Source: Streptomyces sp. A3M-1-3
Lineage (GTDB): Bacteria > Actinomycetota > Actinomycetes > Streptomycetales > Streptomycetaceae
DNA: 64,000 nucleotides
Direction of reading: 5' to 3'
Assembly: GCF_024213665.1 (NCBI RefSeq)
Contig: NZ_JANAVP010000016.1
Location: 62,001 to 126,000, forward strand
Shown piece after piece: positions 58,886-64,000 of this stretch. Each line of letters begins with the position of its first letter. Position 1 is the stretch's first letter. A program made the position numbers and the translations under genes. The notes beneath the pieces are model-generated. The model did no database searches. It was not told where the DNA came from and saw only the letters and a program-made list of their open reading frames with translations.

Positions 58886-60030
58886 AGCGCACCCCCGAGC
58901 ATCGACCGCAGCCGCTCCCAGCCACGCTCATGGACGAAGGCCTCAGCGCCCCACCGCAGCGCCGGCACGGTCACCACCAGCCCCGCCGCATCCCGCTCCA
59001 GTACATGCACCTCGGCAACGCGCCGCCGCCCTCCCCGGTCCCGCGCGAGATGGACCACCACCGACAGCGCCGCGGCCAACTGGCTGTGCAGCGCCGCCCG
59101 GTCGAGCCCTGCCGCCGTCCCCAGCGCCTCCAGCCGCGCGGGCACATGTGCCGCCGCATTGGCGTGCACGGTCCCGCAGCCGCCTTCATGCCCGGTGTTC
59201 AGGGCGGCCAGCAGATCGGTGACCTCCTCGCCCCGCACCTCCCCCACGACCAGCCGGTCGGGACGCATCCGCAGCGCCTGCCGCACCAGGTCCTTCAAGG
59301 TCACCAGGCCCACGCCCTCCTGGTTGGCCGGGCGCGATTCGAGCCACACCACATGCGGATGATCCGGGCGCAGCTCCGCCGAGTCCTCGGCCAACACAAT
59401 CCGCTCCGCGGCCCCCACCAGCCCCAGCAGTGAACTCAGCAGCGTCGTCTTCCCCGAGCCCGTACCTCCGCTGATCAGATACGAGAGCCGGGCGTCGATC
59501 AGCGCTCGCAGCACCCGGTCCCCGCCCGGCGGCACCGTGCCCGCCGCGACCAACTCGCCCAGTGAGAAAGCCCGGGGTCGGACCACTCGCAGGGACAGAC
59601 AGGCTGAGCCGACAGCGATGGGCGGCAGCACAGCGTGCAGCCGGGTCCCGTCCGGCAGCCGGGCGTCCACCCACGGCCTCGCGTCGTCCAACCGCCTCCC
59701 GGCCACCGCCGCCAGCCGCTGAGCCAGCCTGCGCACCGCGCCCGCGTCGGCGAACGACACCCCGGTGAGCTCCAGCCCGCGGCCGCGGTCCACCCACACC
59801 CGGTCAGGAGCGGCCACCAGAACGTCCGTGACCTCAGGATCCGCGAGCAGCGGCTCCAACGGCCCCGCACCCACCAGCTCGGAGCGCAACTCCTCAGCCA
59901 CGCCGAGCACTTCCGTGTCCCCGAGCAGCCGCCCCTGGGACCGCAGCGCGGCCGCCACCCGGGACGGGGTCGGCTCCGCACCGCTCTCCGCGAGCCGCCG
60001 TCGCACCGCGTCCAGCAATTGAGCGCTCAT
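58882..60030 (-). CDS. tadA: TadA/VirB11-like secretion ATPase
   Basis: 382 residues. N-terminal domain (ELVGAGPLEPLLADPEVTDVLVAAPDRVWVDRGRG), then Walker A ISGGTGSGKTTLLSSLLG (~188), Asp box IVLAEDSAELRP, Walker B PDRLVVGEVRGEE and the His box NTGHEGGCGTVHAN. Powers pilin polymerisation or secretion. ATGA overlap with ssd upstream. Confidence 0.92.
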   Translation of the reverse strand: MSAQLLDAVRRRLAESGAEPTPSRVAAALRSQGRLLGDTEVLGVAEELRSELVGAGPLEPLLADPEVTDVLVAAPDRVWVDRGRGLELTGVSFADAGAVRRLAQRLAAVAGRRLDDARPWVDARLPDGTRLHAVLPPIAVGSACLSLRVVRPRAFSLGELVAAGTVPPGGDRVLRALIDARLSYLISGGTGSGKTTLLSSLLGLVGAAERIVLAEDSAELRPDHPHVVWLESRPANQEGVGLVTLKDLVRQALRMRPDRLVVGEVRGEEVTDLLAALNTGHEGGCGTVHANAAAHVPARLEALGTAAGLDRAALHSQLAAALSVVVHLARDRGGRRRVAEVHVLERDAAGLVVTVPALRWGAEAFVHERGWERLRSMLGGAL

Positions 60031-61148
60031 GACGGAACACCCCCGGCCAGCGCCTGGTCCCAGAACGCCGCACAGAACCTGGCCAGCGGACTCCGCGGAC
60101 TGCCACCCGGCGGCGCTCCGCCGTCCTGGGCGCCCAGCAGCCCTGCCTCCACCGGCAGTTCACCCGCGAGCGGCAGTCCCAGCAGCCCGGCCACCGACTC
60201 GTCATCCAGCCCCGCGGCATACGGCCCGCGCACCACCGCCCGAAGGTCGCGCAGCACCATGCCCGCCATCGACGCCACCCGGCTCGCGGCCGCCACGGCC
60301 CGCAGCTCCGCCGGCACCACCAGCAGTCCGAGGTCCAGCTGGGCCAACGCCTCGGCCACGCCCTCGTCCACCCGCCGGGGCAGATCGACGACCACAACCC
60401 CGCCCCGCCTGCGCGCCGCGGCCAGCACCGATCGTATGGCCGTCGGCGGAATGACCACCGAATCCCCGCGGTCCCAGCTGAGGACCCGCAGCGCGTGCAG
60501 TTCGGGCAGCGACTCCTCCAGCGCCCCACCGCCGACCCTGCCACGCGACCCGGCGAAATCCGGCCAGCGCAGCCCTTCCGCGCTCTCGCCGCCGAGCAGC
60601 ACATCGAGCCCGCCGCCAAGCGGATCGGCGTCGATCAGCATCGCCCGCTCGCCGCCGCGGGCAGCGGTCACAGCGAGCGCGCAGGCCAGTGTCGAAGCCC
60701 CTGCCCCGCCTCGCCCGCCGATCACCCCGACCGTGAGTGCCTGCCGTCCCGCCCCCTCCGCCACATCGGCGATCCGGTCGACGAGCCACGCCTCGGCATC
60801 GGGGAGCCGCAGCACGTGGTCGGCACCGATCTCCACGGCCCGCCGCCAGACTTCGGGGTCGTCCTGGTCCCGCCCGACGAGAAGGACTCCCCGCCGGCGC
60901 ACAGCGCCCCGCACCCGGGTCGCGGCATCGTCCCCGACGAGCACCAGTGGCGCGCTGTCCCAGCCGCCTCCGCCTCTGCCGCCGCCCCCTCGCTCGGGCA
61001 CCCCGTGGTGCACTTCGGGCTCGACGCCGGCCGCCGCACACAACCGCAACAGGTCGTCGAGCAGCGCCGCGTCCTCGGTGACGATCAGCGGTCTGCTCTG
61101 GCGCCCCTCGGCACTCAGCAGTCGCTCGGAAGTGATGGATCCCGCCAC
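60027..61148 (-). CDS. ssd: Ssd-type MinD/ParA-like ATPase (septum site determining protein)
   Basis: 373 residues from GTG 61148. N-terminal receiver-like region (LIVTEDAALLDDLLRLCAAAGVE) with a Gly/Arg-rich loop, then the deviant Walker A GVIGGRGGAGAST (~140-150), LIDADPLGGGLDVL and VVVDLPRRVDEGV. It is the Ssd/CpaE-like protein that heads tad operons in actinobacteria and in mycobacteria affects septation; in Streptomyces it likely positions the Tad machine. Start has weak ribosome site. Confidence 0.86.
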   Translation of the reverse strand: MAGSITSERLLSAEGRQSRPLIVTEDAALLDDLLRLCAAAGVEPEVHHGVPERGGGGRGGGGWDSAPLVLVGDDAATRVRGAVRRRGVLLVGRDQDDPEVWRRAVEIGADHVLRLPDAEAWLVDRIADVAEGAGRQALTVGVIGGRGGAGASTLACALAVTAARGGERAMLIDADPLGGGLDVLLGGESAEGLRWPDFAGSRGRVGGGALEESLPELHALRVLSWDRGDSVVIPPTAIRSVLAAARRRGGVVVVDLPRRVDEGVAEALAQLDLGLLVVPAELRAVAAASRVASMAGMVLRDLRAVVRGPYAAGLDDESVAGLLGLPLAGELPVEAGLLGAQDGGAPPGGSPRSPLARFCAAFWDQALAGGVPS

Positions 61149-61602
61149 GATCTCCGCCCCCTCTCGCTACAAATCCCGCATCCGCGAACTTCGCGGACGG
61201 AATCACCGTGCAGCGATCCTGGAAATCGTGTGGATCTTGCTCAAAAACTGTGGACAACTCCCCACTTGTGAATATCCCGCTCACTCATACCAGTGACTTC
61301 CGGAGCGCAGCGCAACCACTACACACCGTGACGAGTCTGAGGAGTTGAGGGTCTTCACCTACGAGGCCCGTGAGCCGCAGGGAAGGACCGGAATGAGCCG
61401 GAGAGAAGCGGCGAAAACGCGTCCAGACATGCGACGACCCCCGCCGGGGGGGAGAGCGGGGGTCGTCCCCACGGCCGACTCGGGGGGGGAGGAGTCGGAC
61501 CGGGTTAGCACGGTCGCGAACGATCCGTGACTTCCATGGTGTACCCGAGAGCCTTCTCAGGCAAACCCACGCGCCCCACCTTACGCCGAATGGTGGGCGC
61601 AT
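61149..61602. promoter_or_regulatory. 454-nt divergent intergenic region with two stable stem-loops
   Basis: No gene. Stem 1: GACGACCCCCGC/GCGGGGGTCGTC (61433-61444 and 61456-61467), perfect, 11-nt loop. Stem 2: CCGACTC/GAGTCGG (61475-61481 and 61492-61498) with a G8-type loop. They lie about 105-170 nt upstream of the HAD phosphatase start and could be part of a structured leader or a terminator reading from left. No known riboswitch class is recognised. Confidence 0.5.
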
Positions 61603-62448
61603 ATGCTCGGGCCCGTGGAAAACCACTCCTTGCCGCGAACAGCTGCGTTCTTCGACCTGGACAAGACGGTCATTGCGAAGTCGAGCACTCTGACCTTCAG
61701 TAAGTCCTTCTACCAAGGCGGCCTGATCAACCGCAGAGCGGTACTGCGGACCGCATATGCCCAGTTCGTCTTTCTCGCGGGCGGCGCCGACCACGATCAG
61801 ATGGAGCGGATGCGCGAGTACCTCTCCGCGCTCTGCAAAGGCTGGAACGTCCAGCTGGTCAAGGAGCTCGTCGCGGAGACGCTGCACGATCTCATCGACC
61901 CGATCATTTACGACGAGGCGGCGTCCCTCATCGAGGAGCACCACAGGGCCGGCCGCGACGTTGTGATCGTTTCCACCTCCGGCGCGGAGGTCGTCGAGCC
62001 CATCGGCGAGCTCCTCGGCGCCGACCGGGTGGTGGCCACGCGCATGGTGGTCGGCGAGGACGGCTGCTTCACGGGCGAGGTCGAGTACTACGCGTACGGC
62101 CCCACCAAGGCGGAAGCGATCAGGGAACTGGCCGAATCCGAGGGATACGACCTGGACCGCTGTTTCGCGTACAGCGACTCCGTCACCGACGTCCCGATGC
62201 TGGGCTCGGTGGGCCATCCGTACGCCGTCAACCCGGACCGTGCGCTGCGCCGCGAGGCGCTCTCCCGCGGATGGCCGATTCTCGTGTTCAACCGGCCGGT
62301 CCGGCTCAAGCAACGGCTGCCCGGGTTCTCGATGCCGACGCGCCCCGCGCTGATGGCGGCCGCCGCTGTGGGCGCGGCCGCGGCTACGGCCGGACTGGTC
62401 TGGTACGCCAGTCGGCGCCGCGCCGCCGTCCTCCCGGCGCCCGCCTGA
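61603..62448 (+). CDS. HAD-IB family phosphatase with C-terminal membrane anchor
   Basis: 281 residues from ATG 61603 (GTG 61615 is a plausible later start: VENHSLP). HAD motif I FFDLDKT (D18/D20), motif II VIVSTSG, motif III GPTKAEA and motif IV YSDSVTDVPML. Phosphoserine-phosphatase-like IB subclass; family members act on small phosphoesters and some on lysophospholipids. A C-terminal helix (PALMAAAAVGAAAATAGLVWYA) then RRR anchors it to the membrane. Typical Streptomyces SerB-like gene between ssd and the Fic-like gene. Confidence 0.88.
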   Translation: MLGPVENHSLPRTAAFFDLDKTVIAKSSTLTFSKSFYQGGLINRRAVLRTAYAQFVFLAGGADHDQMERMREYLSALCKGWNVQLVKELVAETLHDLIDPIIYDEAASLIEEHHRAGRDVVIVSTSGAEVVEPIGELLGADRVVATRMVVGEDGCFTGEVEYYAYGPTKAEAIRELAESEGYDLDRCFAYSDSVTDVPMLGSVGHPYAVNPDRALRREALSRGWPILVFNRPVRLKQRLPGFSMPTRPALMAAAAVGAAAATAGLVWYASRRRAAVLPAPA

Positions 62449-62750
62449 CCTGCGGCAATTCTCGGCCGCCCGATTGCATTGCATTTGAACCCAAAAGTAA
62501 AGAACCGCAGTCAGGGCTTCCGCTTGCCTCACCTCAGGAGTAGAAAGGAGTTAACGGCCCGCGAGACCAAGGACAGATCCGAGAGGATGACCTTCAGAAC
62601 GCAGTAAGGCCCACGGACCGATGCATGAACGCCGAGCACCCACGCGACGTCGACCCGTCGATTACGGGCCAGCCGCACCAGGTGACGGGCAGAGTTCCCG
62701 ACCTGATGGGCAAATATCGAGGACGCTTGGTAACTGGGCTGACATGCCAG

Positions 62751-62783
62751 CGGCGACACCACAAGCTTCACGGTGTCGCCGCA
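62751..62783. terminator. Stem-loop between convergent genes
   Basis: GCGGCGACACC/GGTGTCGCCGC, perfect 11-bp stem with 11-nt loop, in the 366-nt gap between the HAD gene and the convergent Fic-like gene. It may terminate both. No T-run follows. The rest of the gap (62449-62750) holds no gene I recognise. Confidence 0.55.
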
Positions 62784-62814
62784 ACCCTGTCTCCGGCCCG
62801 GTATCCGGCTCCTG

Positions 62815-63636
62815 CTACGCGGCCCCGCGCTGCAGCGCCTCGCACACCGCCGTCGACTCCCTGACCCCCAGCTCCACCGCGCGCCCACAGTGCGCGATCC
62901 ACGCCCCCATACCCTCGGGCGTCCCGGAGACATAGCCGTCGAGGGCCGCGACATAGGCCGCGCGCCCCAGCTCCGCATGGCCCACCTCGGCCGGGCAGAT
63001 CGACTTGGGGTCGAGACCGCTGCCGATCAGCACGATGCGCTCGGCGGCCCGCGCGACCAGCCCGTTGTACGAGCCGAAGGGGCGCAGCGTGAGCAGTTCC
63101 CCGTGCACCACCGCGGCCGTGACCAGCGCCGGGGCGGAACCGCCCGCGATGATCAACTGCGACAGTCCCTCCAGCCGACCCGCCACCTCCTCCGCGTCCG
63201 GCAGCGGCAGCTCGACGAGCGGTTCGTCGACCGGCTCGGCCGAGAAGCGCGGCCGACCGACCGAGTCGTCGGGCGCCGCACCCCCAGCCGCGACCAGGTG
63301 CAGTCGCGCCAGCACGCGCAGCGGCGACTGCCGCCAGATGCTCAGCAGTTGGCCGGCCTCCGCGGTCAGCCGCAGGGCCGCACCGACGGTCAGCGCCTCG
63401 GCGTCACTGCTGAAGTCGGTGCGTCGGCGCACCTCCTCGAGCGCCCAGTCGGCGCCGGACAGCGCAGCGCTGCCGCGCGCCCCACGCAGCGCGGCCTCGG
63501 AGGTGACCTCGGTCCCGCGCCGGCGCATGACGCGGTGTCCGTAGACCCGGTCGACGGCCTTGCGTACGGAGTCCACGGATTCGTCAACGCCGGGAAGAGA
63601 GCCCAGTGCGGCGAGCGGATCGGCTGACGTACTCAT
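62815..63636 (-). CDS. Fic/Doc-fold-like protein without the catalytic His
   Basis: 273 residues from ATG 63636. A helical protein with Fido-like core: LVTAAVVHGELLTLRPFGSYNGLVARAAERIVL. The Fic motif HPFx(D/E)GNGRxxR is degenerate: Arg-Pro-Phe replaces His-Pro-Phe and the Gly-Asn-Gly becomes Tyr-Asn-Gly, with Arg retained. AMPylation activity is therefore unlikely. Often annotated 'oxidoreductase' without good reason. Upstream Ser/Ala-rich region; divergent from the P-loop ATPase at 63718. Confidence 0.65.
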   Translation of the reverse strand: MSTSADPLAALGSLPGVDESVDSVRKAVDRVYGHRVMRRRGTEVTSEAALRGARGSAALSGADWALEEVRRRTDFSSDAEALTVGAALRLTAEAGQLLSIWRQSPLRVLARLHLVAAGGAAPDDSVGRPRFSAEPVDEPLVELPLPDAEEVAGRLEGLSQLIIAGGSAPALVTAAVVHGELLTLRPFGSYNGLVARAAERIVLIGSGLDPKSICPAEVGHAELGRAAYVAALDGYVSGTPEGMGAWIAHCGRAVELGVRESTAVCEALQRGAA

Positions 63637-63717
63637 AAGTAAGGAGCCTACGCACCCGTAGCGCGCGCCCCACCTTGGAGTGGTCTTCTTCACTCAGATC
63701 GACAACAAGGGGCAATC

Positions 63718-64000
63718 ATGCGATTACCCTTGGTGAACATGAAGATCGCTTTCGTAGGGAAGGGCGGCAGCGGTAAGACCACGCTGTCCTCGCTCTTCAT
63801 CCGCCACCTTGCCGCCAATGAGGCCCCCGTCGTCGCGGTGGACGCCGACATCAACCAGCACCTGGGGGCCGCCCTCGGTCTCGACGAGGAGCAGGCCGGC
63901 GCGCTGCCCGCGATGGGCGCGCACCTTCCCCTGATCAAGGAGTACCTGCGGGGCTCGAACCCCCGGATCGCCTCTGCCGAGACGATGATCAAGACGACCC
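63718..64000 (+). CDS. CooC/MinD-like P-loop ATPase, N-terminal part (cut by window end)
   Basis: Starts at ATG 63718 with AAGGGG upstream (ATG 63739 is an alternative). IAFVGKGGSGKTTLSSLFIRHL is a deviant Walker A, followed by VVAVDADINQHLGAALGL, the switch I Asp region of CooC/MinD-type maturation ATPases. 94 codons are visible and remain open to the window edge. Role not determinable from the fragment. Confidence 0.82.
   Translation, partial: MRLPLVNMKIAFVGKGGSGKTTLSSLFIRHLAANEAPVVAVDADINQHLGAALGLDEEQAGALPAMGAHLPLIKEYLRGSNPRIASAETMIKTT

Overview
The window is high-GC DNA (about 70% by eye) with strong third-position G/C preference, GTG and TTG starts and ATGA/GTGA overlaps. It carries bldG, hppA, a Lys-tailed topA, an MFS-tmk fusion and a Tad pilus cluster with an Ssd-type ATPase. 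Together these point to a Streptomyces chromosome. From about 33.5 kb to the right end the gene order looks like the conserved core around bldG (SCO3540-SCO3562 in S. coelicolor, from memory, not aligned).

Region 1 (1-6.3 kb) is a compact, translationally coupled biosynthetic operon. It encodes a PLP threonine-aldolase-like enzyme, a stand-alone NRPS condensation protein, an AurF-type diiron oxygenase, an acyl carrier protein, a class II aaRS-like amino acid:[carrier protein] ligase and an agmatine-deiminase-like enzyme that lacks one guanidine-binding Asp. A divergent MFS exporter starts upstream, with a near-perfect palindrome between them. I do not recognise the product. The operon runs into a broken TcmP-like gene cut by an ISL3-type IS remnant.

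Region 2 (7-22 kb) is a metal/copper region in partial decay. Intact genes include Sco1, TetR, MerR, a Cu P1B ATPase, CopZ, a TauE/SafE-cupredoxin fusion, a SHOCT protein and three small Met/His-rich secreted proteins. Its most striking feature is a tRNA-dependent cyclodipeptide synthase with AlbC catalytic residues at identical numbering. It sits directly behind a CueR/MerR-type 19-bp-spacer promoter, apparently leaderless, and 19 nt upstream of the copper ATPase. Several neighbours are fragments (TusA-like, DUF4396, a truncated CopD, a truncated secreted protein) or frameshifted (beta-propeller lipoprotein).

Region 3 (22.58-32.66 kb) is a 10-kb island bounded by a 44-bp direct repeat of the 3' half of a tRNA-Thr(CGT) gene. 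It contains a complete JetABCD (Wadjet-type SMC anti-plasmid) operon and a Uma2 endonuclease-like gene, but no integrase.

Region 4 (32.7-64 kb) is mostly core: a lipoprotein peptidase, holB, tmk, topA, an ABC-2 exporter with regulator, a methyltransferase, hppA, the bldG/anti-sigma pair, a DEAD/DEAH helicase, the tad locus, ssd, a HAD phosphatase, a Fic-fold-like protein and a P-loop ATPase cut by the window end. Mobile debris lies between holB and tmk (IS481 fragment and a 189-bp MITE whose end supplies the tmk stop codon). One ABC permease and the adjacent regulator are frameshifted, either true pseudogenes or sequence errors.
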